Of a stretch of DNA of 64,000 nt, positions 56,873-64,000 are shown piece after piece. Under the pieces are notes generated by a model. It searched no databases. It saw nothing but the letters and a program-made list of their open reading frames with translations, and was not told the origin of the DNA. The position numbers and the translations under genes are program-made. Source of the DNA: Pseudoalteromonas sp. A601 (GTDB lineage Bacteria > Pseudomonadota > Gammaproteobacteria > Enterobacterales > Alteromonadaceae); contig NZ_MXQF01000012.1 of NCBI RefSeq assembly GCF_002165575.1, positions 62,001-126,000 on the forward strand. The letters are read 5' to 3'. Each line of letters opens with the position of its first letter. Positions within the stretch are counted from its first letter, which is position 1.

Positions 56873-57131
56873 AATTAGCTCCTTATAGTGGTTAATGAAT
56901 TTACTTTCACTTCTAAAGGAGCAAGGCTTATACCAATCCTAAATAAAAATATTTAATCACGAATTATCAGTTGATTATGAATTCTTGTTACGGCTGAGTA
57001 GGTTTGGGAGTTATAAAGACTTTAAAAAATATACCTCATTTTTGTAATTTTTTCTGACTTGTAATTCACAGTAGAAACCGTTTGCTGTAGTTTTTGCTAC
57101 AATGGCGCAAAGTCATTGAGAGAAAATTGTC

Positions 57132-59558
57132 GTGCTGCCGGTTCAAGATATATATCAACAACTCACTGCAATATTAAAAGCTAATCCTATTACTTTGCTG
57201 CAAGCTCCACCTGGTGCGGGTAAGTCAACTTGGTTGCCACTAAACTTAATGCGTGATGGGCACTATAAACGTATTGTAATGCTTGAACCACGACGTTTAG
57301 CTGCGCGTAATATTGCAAGTTATTTAGCTCGTTGCCAAGATGAACCTGTTGGGCAGAGTGTAGGGCTTCGGGTGCGAGGCGAAAGTAAAGTAAGCGCTAA
57401 TACCCGCCTTGAGATTGTGACCGAGGGCATGCTCACGCGCATGCTACAAAATGATCCAGAGCTAAGTGATGTTGATTTACTGATATTTGATGAATTCCAT
57501 GAACGCTCTATCGCAGCCGATACTTCCTTAGCTTTTGCACTTGAAACACAAGCTGCACTGCGTGAAGACTTAACTATTTTACTTATGTCGGCAACACTTG
57601 ATACGCAGCGTTATGTGGCTTTTTTTGACTGCCCAGTAGTGCAATCACAAGGGCGCAGTTTTCCAATTGACGAAGTATATATTCCGATAAAAGATGAAAG
57701 CCGCTGGCTTGATGACATCTCGCAAATTATAAAACAGGCACTCAATGAGCAAATAGGTAGCGCGCTGGTGTTTTTACCAGGGCAACGTGAAATAGTGCGT
57801 GTGCAACAAGCGCTTAATGATTTACCGGCAGATTGTGAGGTGTTTACACTGTTTGGTGAGCAAGATAAAAACCAGCAACAAGCAGCCATAGCACCTGCAG
57901 ATAAAGGGAAGCGTAAAGTAGTGCTCACCACCAATGTTGCTGAAACCAGCTTGACCATTGAAGGCATTCGCATTGTTGTGGATAGTGGTAAACGTCGTGC
58001 TGCGAGCTTTAATTTAAAAACAGGGGTAACAGAGCTCACTACTCAAAGTATTTCTCGCTCATCAGCAGTACAACGGGCAGGACGTGCAGGGCGTATTGAG
58101 CCCGGCGTGGTTTACAGGTTGGGCTCCAAGCAAACCTTTGAGCGGCGTAATAGCCACGATAACCCTGAAATTCTCACCTCAGATATAAGTCAGCTCATAC
58201 TCGAGGCAAAGCTCTGGGGCGCTGATATCAGCGAGTTAACCTTGCTTGATAAACCAACTGAGCAGCAATGCAGCCAAGCGCTAAGTTTACTGCAAATGTT
58301 AGAAGCGGTTGATGATAAGGGAAAGCTGAGTGTTTTAGGCAGTAAAATGCTGACGTTTGGTGCTGATATTCGCTTGGCACACATGTTATTAAAAGCGCAG
58401 CAGCTTGAAACACAAAATGCGGGGATTTATCGTTTAGCCATTTATTTGGTCGCATTATTAGAAAGCCGCGTTAATTGCGCTGCCGAGCTTAATGTTGCTT
58501 TGCATAGTATGCAACAACGACCCCATCCAGTTTTTAAACAGCAGCTTAAATATTGGCAAAACCGTTTAAAGGTGAGCGATGATAAAAGCGAACTAAAGAG
58601 TGAATACCTTAGCGTGCTGGTGGCGCTGGCTTATCCTGATCGCATTGCAAAAAAACGAGGAAATGGTTACTTACTTGCTAATGGCGCTGGCGCTGAACTA
58701 AATAGTGATTATTGGCACAACGACGAATACCTAGCGATTGCAACGATGGGCGGCCATAAAGGTGGGCGGATATTTGCAGCAACAGCTTTGAGCCCATTTG
58801 AGCTTGAGGAGTATTTACCGCATTTATTTAGTGAGCAAACGCGTTGTGAATTTGACGAAAAAGCAGCACGTTTTATTCACCAAGATGAAGTTAAACTCGG
58901 TGCTATAACTCTTAGCAGTCAACCAAGTAAGCAAAAACTTGATAAAAATGAGCGTGCCAAAGCATGGCTTAACTTATTTAATAAACAGGGCTTTGCACTA
59001 TTTAACGAGCAACCCGATGCCCAGCAATTACTTATTCGTATGTGCTTAGCTTATAAACTTTTACCCGAGCAATTTCCGTTCATAACAGAGCAGTCACTTA
59101 TTGACCAAGCCGATACTTGGCTTGGCGTATACCTACAATATATCAAAACGCTTGAGCAGCTTAAAAAGTTAAACTACTTTGAAGCACTGCAAAATTGCTT
59201 TGATTGGCAACAGCAAACGGCTTTAAAGTCACTATTACCACTTAGATTAATCGTACCAAGCGGTTCAAATATTCGTATTGAATATCAATTCGATGGCCCT
59301 GCAAAACTCAGTGTGCGGATGCAAGAAGTATACGGCATGACAACCTCCCCGGTACTTGCTCAAGGTAAGCTCCCGTTACTAATGGAGTTATTATCGCCAG
59401 GTAAACGTTCGTTGCAGTTGACCCAAGATTTAGCTCACTTTTGGGCAACCAGTTACCGCGAAGTGCAAAAAGAAATGAAAGGTAGATACCCCAAGCACTT
59501 CTGGCCAGATGATCCAGCTAATAGTGTTGCCACCAATAAAGTAAAAAGTAGGATGTGA
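57132..59558 (+). CDS. hrpB: ATP-dependent RNA helicase HrpB
   Basis: The 808-residue DEAH-type helicase begins at GTG. Motifs are APPGAGKSTWLP (Walker A), LIFDEFHERS (DEFH variant typical of HrpB), MSATLD, TTNVAETSLTIEGI and QRAGRAGR. The C-terminal HrpB-specific region (PKHFWPDDP) is present. Role in cells is poorly known. Its stop is followed by a 15-nt tandem repeat. Confidence 0.95.
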   Translation: MLPVQDIYQQLTAILKANPITLLQAPPGAGKSTWLPLNLMRDGHYKRIVMLEPRRLAARNIASYLARCQDEPVGQSVGLRVRGESKVSANTRLEIVTEGMLTRMLQNDPELSDVDLLIFDEFHERSIAADTSLAFALETQAALREDLTILLMSATLDTQRYVAFFDCPVVQSQGRSFPIDEVYIPIKDESRWLDDISQIIKQALNEQIGSALVFLPGQREIVRVQQALNDLPADCEVFTLFGEQDKNQQQAAIAPADKGKRKVVLTTNVAETSLTIEGIRIVVDSGKRRAASFNLKTGVTELTTQSISRSSAVQRAGRAGRIEPGVVYRLGSKQTFERRNSHDNPEILTSDISQLILEAKLWGADISELTLLDKPTEQQCSQALSLLQMLEAVDDKGKLSVLGSKMLTFGADIRLAHMLLKAQQLETQNAGIYRLAIYLVALLESRVNCAAELNVALHSMQQRPHPVFKQQLKYWQNRLKVSDDKSELKSEYLSVLVALAYPDRIAKKRGNGYLLANGAGAELNSDYWHNDEYLAIATMGGHKGGRIFAATALSPFELEEYLPHLFSEQTRCEFDEKAARFIHQDEVKLGAITLSSQPSKQKLDKNERAKAWLNLFNKQGFALFNEQPDAQQLLIRMCLAYKLLPEQFPFITEQSLIDQADTWLGVYLQYIKTLEQLKKLNYFEALQNCFDWQQQTALKSLLPLRLIVPSGSNIRIEYQFDGPAKLSVRMQEVYGMTTSPVLAQGKLPLLMELLSPGKRSLQLTQDLAHFWATSYREVQKEMKGRYPKHFWPDDPANSVATNKVKSRM

Positions 59559-59564
59559 GTAGAA

Positions 59565-59611
59565 TTAGCAAGAGCAAAGTTAGCAAGGATGAAGTTAGTA
59601 AGAGCAAAGTT
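59565..59611. repeat. 15-nt tandem repeat behind hrpB
   Basis: Three adjacent copies: TTAGCAAGAGCAAAG, TTAGCAAGGATGAAG, TTAGTAAGAGCAAAG, then TT. It starts 6 nt after the hrpB stop codon. Confidence 0.85.
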
Positions 59612-59679
59612 CATAAATTATGCTTTTATAATTAACAGCTCTTTAGTAGGCTGGGACTGCTAATCTTTAACAAGGAGTT

Positions 59680-60078
59680 ATGATGAAAAAGCACTGTATT
59701 TTATTCTGTTTTATGGTTTTTGCTATATTTAATCTACAAGCAAGTGAAGAGCAACCTGTCGCTAAGCAGTGGTTAGCTGTGGTAGATAGTGGCGATTACG
59801 CGTTGAGTTGGCAGCAAAGTGATGCGTTCTTTAAAGAAAATGTTAGCCAAGACCTATGGGTATCAAAACTAGGTGAAGTTCGTACCCCGCTGGGTGATGT
59901 AAAATCCCGTGAGCAAGTAAACCGTAAAACGTTTGACTCGTTGCCTCAGTTACCAAAAGGTGAGTATGTGTTACTGCAATTTAATACTGATTTTGCAAAC
60001 AGGCCTGAGTCGACTGAAACAATTACTTTAAAAAAGTCAGCCGAGCAATGGCAAGTGATTGGCTATTTTATTCAATAG
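59680..60078 (+). CDS. DUF4019 domain exported protein
   Basis: The 132-residue protein has a signal peptide (MMKKHCILFCFMVFAIFNLQAS) and a single DUF4019 domain (AKQWLAVVDSGDYALSW, PLGDVKSREQ, LLQFNTDFANRP). The domain has a cystatin/NTF2-like look; function is unknown. It is preceded by an AAGGAG site and followed by the MBOAT-like gene after 33 bp. Confidence 0.85.
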   Translation: MMKKHCILFCFMVFAIFNLQASEEQPVAKQWLAVVDSGDYALSWQQSDAFFKENVSQDLWVSKLGEVRTPLGDVKSREQVNRKTFDSLPQLPKGEYVLLQFNTDFANRPESTETITLKKSAEQWQVIGYFIQ

Positions 60079-60111
60079 CCAATGTGCTACCTAATCAACC
60101 CAGGAGTCTAT

Positions 60112-60549
60112 GTGTCTAATCATATTACGCTTGCTCAATATGTAAAAAAACGTACTGGCGTACCTTTAGGCGCTAGCGGTTCTATGAGTAACATGCTTAA
60201 ACGCTCTTTTGGTGCGCCATCTTTTTATTTATTTTGGCGTTATTGGAACCCAATCTGGAGCTACTATTTGTCACGCTATGTGATGAAGCCTACATCATCA
60301 TTTTTGCCTCATTGGTGTGCCGTGATCATCACGTTTGCAATCAGTGGGGCATTACATGATTTAGCCGTTATGCTAATAAAATTCAAGCTATTGTTCTTCT
60401 TCACACCTTGGTTTAGTTTAATGGCAGTGTGTGCGGTGTTAAGTCTCAAGCTGAGATTATCGTTTTTGCACTTTCCAATGTCTGTTAGAGCTTTCATTAA
60501 TTTTCTTTATATTAGCGGTAGTTTTTACCTCACTGAACTATTTTTATAA
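60112..60549 (+). CDS. Short MBOAT-like membrane protein, possibly partial
   Basis: The GTG at 60112 is preceded by AGGAG at 7 nt spacing and is preferred over an upstream ATG without a site. The protein is about 145 residues with three to four hydrophobic helices and the segments SFYLFWRYWNPIW and ISGALHDL, reminiscent of the MBOAT catalytic histidine region. Full MBOAT enzymes are 350-500 residues, so this is either a small family of its own or a C-terminal fragment under a new start. Confidence 0.6.
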   Translation: MSNHITLAQYVKKRTGVPLGASGSMSNMLKRSFGAPSFYLFWRYWNPIWSYYLSRYVMKPTSSFLPHWCAVIITFAISGALHDLAVMLIKFKLLFFFTPWFSLMAVCAVLSLKLRLSFLHFPMSVRAFINFLYISGSFYLTELFL

Positions 60550-60631
60550 ATACAGCATTAAAATATAAAGCTATACATTTCATTTATTTGTTGTTTATAT
60601 GGCGTATGTAATTTAAACAATGGAATACCTG

Positions 60632-61099
60632 ATGAAAAAAATAACGGCTATATTTTCAGTGGTTTTAATGTGTATGTCACTCAGTGTTACGGCTGCCAAT
60701 AAAGAACTCGAAACGCTCGCTCAACAATACTTTTCTACTATGATTGCTACTCAAGCGCCGAGTGCGACGCATAAAGAGTTAGAAGCGTTTTTGGCGTTAT
60801 TAAGTGATGATGTAGGTAACCAACATATTCCATTCCAACCTGATGATACCCGCGCACCTGACGGTAAAGAAAATATGCGCAAAGGCATGACGTTTTATTT
60901 AGCTGCTCACACCGAGTATGAAGCCAAACTGCTTAACACATTTATTTTTAATAACTCAGGTTTTGCAATTCGTTATAGTCATCATGCTAAAGGCATTCAT
61001 CCGCAAAACCAGCAGCCTATAGAATATAGCCAGACTATTATGGATGTTATTGAAGTAGAAGACGGAAAAATAGTGATGATACGTAAATACCACCAGTAG
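60632..61099 (+). CDS. Exported NTF2-like (SnoaL-type) protein
   Basis: The protein is about 155 residues from the ATG at 60632 (an ATG four codons earlier is weaker). A signal peptide (MKKITAIFSVVLMCMSLSVTAA) precedes an NTF2-like alpha+beta cone, with the typical early helix and a late MDVIEVEDGKIVMIRKY strand pair. No catalytic residues can be assigned. Confidence 0.75.
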   Translation: MKKITAIFSVVLMCMSLSVTAANKELETLAQQYFSTMIATQAPSATHKELEAFLALLSDDVGNQHIPFQPDDTRAPDGKENMRKGMTFYLAAHTEYEAKLLNTFIFNNSGFAIRYSHHAKGIHPQNQQPIEYSQTIMDVIEVEDGKIVMIRKYHQ

Positions 61100-61131
61100 C
61101 TTTATTTTAAACAACCAAAAAGGAGCTTTTA

Positions 61132-61476
61132 ATGCCACATTTTGTGATTGATTGTGCCAGTTCAATTCTAGAGCTATGCGATGAAGCAACTCTAAACGAA
61201 GCGATACACAAGGTTGCTCATAGCACCGACTTATTTGTTGAAAGTGATATAAAAGTAAGAGTTAACTCCTTTGATAGCTACTTAGTCGGAAATAAGCAAG
61301 AGCCATTTATTCATGTATTTACACACATAATGCAAGGGCGAACTACAGAACAAAAAGCGGCACTATCTAAAGCGGTCGTCACTAAATTAAATGAAATGTT
61401 TCCTGATATTAAAAATATAGCTATGAATATAAATGACTTTGAAAAAGCGACTTACTTCAATAAAACCCAACTTTAA
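61132..61476 (+). CDS. 5-carboxymethyl-2-hydroxymuconate isomerase family protein
   Basis: The 114-residue protein belongs to the tautomerase-superfamily CHMI group: Pro directly follows Met (MPHFVIDCASS), to become the catalytic N-terminal proline, and FIHVFTHIMQGRTTEQK is the family core. In homoprotocatechuate degradation this enzyme isomerises the muconate intermediate, but no other pathway genes are here, so its substrate is open. AAGGAG precedes the ATG. Confidence 0.88.
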   Translation: MPHFVIDCASSILELCDEATLNEAIHKVAHSTDLFVESDIKVRVNSFDSYLVGNKQEPFIHVFTHIMQGRTTEQKAALSKAVVTKLNEMFPDIKNIAMNINDFEKATYFNKTQL

Positions 61477-61500
61477 GCTTTCACCTAAAAAAAGAATACC

Positions 61501-61995
61501 ATGCTACGTTTAAGAGAGCTCAAATCAGACGATCAAACTTTACTCGTCAACTACTTAAATAACCCGGATGTAAAACGGTTTTTATCCCCTAAAATACCGT
61601 CACCATACACAATGGATGATGCATGCTGGTGGATTGAAATTGGCAGTAAGGCAGGCGGAATTTTTGCCATTGAAAAAGATGGCTTATTTATAGGTTGCGT
61701 AAGCGCTATAGCCGGTGAGCTCGAGTATTCTAAGTCGGCAGAGGTTGGCTATTGGCTTGCCAAGGATTATTGGGGGCAGGGGATTGTGACTAAAGCCTTA
61801 GCATTACTAATAGCGCAGGTTCAAGCAACAACGGATATTGTGCGCTTACACGCTGTTGTGTTTGAAGGGAATACAGGCTCAAGTAAAGTTTTACTAAAGT
61901 CTGGCTTTAAGCACGAAGCCTTGCTAGAAAAAGCCATTTATAAAGAGAATTGTTTTTACAATGCGAATTTATATGGTCAACTAATAAGCAAATAA
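61501..61995 (+). CDS. GNAT family N-acetyltransferase
   Basis: The 164-residue protein resembles RimJ/RimL-type acetyltransferases: LRLRELKSDDQTLLVNYLN at the start, EVGYWLAKDYWGQGIVTKA with the acetyl-CoA loop, and NTGSSKVLLKSGFKHEA. The substrate is unknown. It follows the CHMI gene by 24 bp. Confidence 0.9.
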   Translation: MLRLRELKSDDQTLLVNYLNNPDVKRFLSPKIPSPYTMDDACWWIEIGSKAGGIFAIEKDGLFIGCVSAIAGELEYSKSAEVGYWLAKDYWGQGIVTKALALLIAQVQATTDIVRLHAVVFEGNTGSSKVLLKSGFKHEALLEKAIYKENCFYNANLYGQLISK

Positions 61996-62046
61996 ATCAA
62001 CTTAATAATTAATGTACAAAACAAATGCCCATAGTTAGAGTGTTGC

Positions 62047-62952
62047 TTAGTATTCATTGCCTTTCGTAAACTCTAGTTTTAACCACTCTTTTAACTGCAA
62101 AATATCATCTTGCTCGGCTTTTGCTTTCGTTGTGGCGAAATAAAACTGCTGATATGGGTTTAATACTGGCTCATCAATTTGTATCAACATACCATGTTTT
62201 ATATCATCTCTTACGAACTGCTTGTGGGTGACTAAAATACCTAGCTGCCTCATTGCCGCTTGAGTAGCTTGTACTGAAATACTAAACGTTAAGTTCTTAT
62301 GTTGCCTTGGCTTTTTAAGGTTCTTAGCATCACACCAGACTTGCCAATCATTGAGGCGACGTGGGTTTTCTACAAAAATAGCGGGATAAGTATTGAATAT
62401 AGTCTGTATATCTTGGATTGTATCCTTAAGTAGTTGTGGGCTACATACTAATATTAGCTCATCATCACCAAGCTTCTCGCACTGGTATTTAGTCCAATCT
62501 TTAGCATGTCCATGGATTAATGCAGCATCAACACCTTGGCGCTCTAAATCAAATTCACCGACTAAATTCGATAAGCGAACGTCAATTTGTGGAGCCGCGG
62601 ATTGAAATTGTGCCACTCGTGGGATCCACCAATGCAGTGCCATTGAATTTACCATATTCAACGTAATATACGGCTGAGGGAGCTGACTATGACTCGCTTC
62701 TTGACTGGCAGCAATGATCTCTTCAATCGCAGGTAATACTCGTTGATAATAACGTTTTCCTACTGAATTTAATGACACCGTGCGGCCATGGCGGGTAAAC
62801 AATTGAGTATTCAGCTTTGCTTCTAATGATTTTATCGCTTGGCTAACAGCGGAGTGGCTAACGCTCAATTGCTCAGCGGCATGCACCATACTGCTAGACT
62901 CAGCAACAGCAATAAAGCTATAGAGTGATTTTAATGGTACGTTCTTAATCAT
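62047..62952 (-). CDS. LysR family transcriptional regulator (GcvA-like)
   Basis: The 301-residue protein has the LysR helix-turn-helix at about residues 5-65 (LYSFIAVAESSSMVHAAEQL, then SHSAVSQAIKSLEAKL) and a two-lobed effector domain. It is divergent from the half-length EamA-type gene with a 147-bp gap, the classic layout of a LysR gene and its target. Effector unknown. Confidence 0.92.
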   Translation of the reverse strand: MIKNVPLKSLYSFIAVAESSSMVHAAEQLSVSHSAVSQAIKSLEAKLNTQLFTRHGRTVSLNSVGKRYYQRVLPAIEEIIAASQEASHSQLPQPYITLNMVNSMALHWWIPRVAQFQSAAPQIDVRLSNLVGEFDLERQGVDAALIHGHAKDWTKYQCEKLGDDELILVCSPQLLKDTIQDIQTIFNTYPAIFVENPRRLNDWQVWCDAKNLKKPRQHKNLTFSISVQATQAAMRQLGILVTHKQFVRDDIKHGMLIQIDEPVLNPYQQFYFATTKAKAEQDDILQLKEWLKLEFTKGNEY

Positions 62953-63099
62953 ATGTCATTACCAATGGTTAAGTTTTTCTTACATGTTAGTGCGGTATTA
63001 TTCGCTTTTTTATTAATTAGATTCAAGTTAAATTACCGTCACCCTCATTATCTTGCTGAAAATACTGTTAAAAAGTATTTTCTATTCGGAATTTAATTT

Positions 63100-63678
63100 A
63101 TGCCTCTTCACTTTAAGCCTAGCTTATTTATGTTGTTGTCCACATTTACTTTAATGGCTTTAGGTGTTGTTATTCAAAATATGACGACACAAGGTATCAT
63201 TTGGCGCTGGGACTTATTACTCGGGTTGGCGGCCGGTTTCTTTAATGGCTGCTCGCAAGTTGCGTTGTTTCGAGCCAGTAAAGTGGACTTACCTGTTATG
63301 GTAATTAATGGTTGGAGTTTTGCATTTGCAGCTATGATTGTTATGCCAATGCTTACGATTACACAACCCAATTATACGGCAAGTTTAATACACATGAACG
63401 AGTTGAGTTGGGGAGTTGTAACTTTGCTGATTATGCTTGGTTTTAGCACTGCATCAACACAGTTTTACCGCTCTAAAGCGTATTGCTTAGTGGCATCAAA
63501 TTCAGAGTTAGCACCGCTGATCTACACGAATCTCATTTTTGCTTTTTTGTTTCAAATATTATTTTACGATACCAATATGACTTGGCTTCAAGTTGTCGGC
63601 ACAGGGTTGATAATTTTAGCCAGTTTATTGAACACCTTTGGACCGAGGTATTTGGATTATTGGAAATTAGGCGTTTAA
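63100..63678 (+). CDS. Half-length EamA/DMT-type transporter-like protein
   Basis: The 192-residue protein has about six hydrophobic helices, a GLAAGFFNGCSQVALFRAS segment and a C-terminal VVGTGLIILASLLNTF helix typical of the EamA fold. Usual DMT exporters have about 300 residues and two repeats; here only one repeat plus an extra helix is present. The ATG follows GGAATTT, so it looks like a real start. It is a likely target of the divergent LysR gene. Confidence 0.65.
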   Translation: MPLHFKPSLFMLLSTFTLMALGVVIQNMTTQGIIWRWDLLLGLAAGFFNGCSQVALFRASKVDLPVMVINGWSFAFAAMIVMPMLTITQPNYTASLIHMNELSWGVVTLLIMLGFSTASTQFYRSKAYCLVASNSELAPLIYTNLIFAFLFQILFYDTNMTWLQVVGTGLIILASLLNTFGPRYLDYWKLGV

Positions 63679-64000
63679 ATAGCTGAACAGTGAAGTAGGA
63701 AGTGTTCCCCAAGTATGTGGTACTCGGTATTAGTCCTGAAACCATAAGGTCTCAGGGCGGGGATCTGCGGTTTACCGTAGGCTTCTCGGTACATGCCGAG
63801 CTTGCACAATAGTAGACGAACAGAAACCCTAACATAAAATTTATCGGCTCAGGGACTTAACCAAGCTCCAACAACCTAGGGAACGCCTTTAGTATATAAG
63901 ACATAAACCAAACCTTACACCCCAAATTGAAAAAACTTCTATCACTTGCTTGGTTTTTCAACGCTGGTAACTGGCTATTTACTTTTCGGATTGCTTTTTG
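63679..64000. other. Right edge of window: 6S RNA and unassigned flank
   Basis: Besides the 6S gene the last 110 bp hold its promoter region. Two short frames are open at the edge, one per strand (plus: from 63900, hydrophobic; minus: ends near 63857 inside the 6S 5' end). Neither has a ribosome site or recognisable sequence, so no gene is called. Confidence 0.5.
63701..63888 (-). ncRNA. ssrS: 6S RNA
   Basis: Read on the minus strand, the sequence contains GTCCCTGAGCCGATA and GCTCGGCATGTACCGAGAAGCC, which align in order and spacing with E. coli 6S RNA (GTCCCCTGAGCCGATA; GCTCGG...CCGAGAAGCC). The ends pair in an 8-bp closing helix (63879-63886 with 63702-63709), giving a rod of about 185 nt, the usual 6S size; inner hairpins lie at 63785-63800, 63765-63780 and 63735-63756. 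A TATACT -10 box is just upstream. 6S RNA binds sigma70 polymerase in stationary phase. Ends are approximate. Confidence 0.9.

Noticed and set aside
63700..63890. Multi-hairpin region first taken for an insertion-sequence end or TnpB guide RNA
   Set aside because: On the minus strand the GTCCCTGAGCCGATA and CCGAGAAGCC blocks and the closing helix fit 6S RNA, and there is no transposase gene.
63900..64000. Possible truncated genes at the right edge (plus-strand hydrophobic frame, minus-strand frame ending near 63857)
   Set aside because: Both frames are short, lack start signals and recognisable sequence, and the minus-strand one runs into the 6S RNA.

Overview
The window is AT-rich chromosomal DNA of a marine gammaproteobacterium. 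Gene order and protein sequences point to the Alteromonadales, most probably Pseudoalteromonas; this is inference from recognised proteins, not a database search. Two blocks keep gene orders known from Escherichia coli: hemW-rdgB-(DUF4426)-yggT-proC-yggS/pilT next to rsmE-gshB-yqgE-ruvX, and tolC/nudF-yqiB-cpdA-yqiA-parE...parC-plsC.

Layout. 0.3-4.3 kb: sfsA and two peptidase genes. 4.4-8.7 kb: minus-strand housekeeping genes. 8.8-11.9 kb: pilT, pilU and a secreted solute-binding-like protein. 11.8-14.6 kb: ruvX, yqgE, gshB, rsmE. 14.7-20.6 kb: a double DUF350 membrane protein with an unknown partner, glnE, an unknown anchored protein and lpxL. 20.7-33.1 kb: tolC, the nudF-cpdA-parE run, a TPR-GGDEF sensor and a beta-propeller dehydrogenase-like gene lying between parE and parC, then plsC-rraB. 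33.2-38.4 kb: an HD-GYP phosphodiesterase, a Cys-rich membrane protein, fadL, dld. 38.4-39.2 kb: a gene-free stretch holding a duplicated RNA-like element. 39.2-44.7 kb: the cyoABCDE quinol oxidase cluster with an unknown membrane gene in front. 44.8-48.8 kb: an unknown secreted protein, an HDAC-family protein, a PilZ protein and ettA. 48.9-53.6 kb: metA followed by a metH split into two cistrons behind MetJ-type boxes. 53.7-56.4 kb: a second solute-binding-like protein coupled to a second TPR-GGDEF sensor. 56.4-64 kb: a gene remnant, a CsbD-family gene, hrpB, small accessory genes, a LysR regulator facing a half-length EamA-type protein, and a 6S RNA gene (ssrS) on the minus strand at the right edge.

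Themes. Cyclic-di-GMP signalling and type IV pili recur: two GGDEF sensors of the same build, one HD-GYP phosphodiesterase, one PilZ protein, PilT/PilU, and two paralogous periplasmic binding-like proteins, one beside pilTU and one coupled to a GGDEF sensor. The most unusual items are the split metH (one in-frame TAG, then a new ribosome-binding site and ATG), the CTAGNNN heptamer tandem repeats just behind the stop codons of rraB and ettA (in ettA the repeat edge supplies the stop codon), the duplicated 35-nt element with its own terminators at 38.8-39.0 kb, and two perfect long palindromes flanking fadL. No CRISPR array, insertion sequence, prophage, tRNA or rRNA gene was seen.
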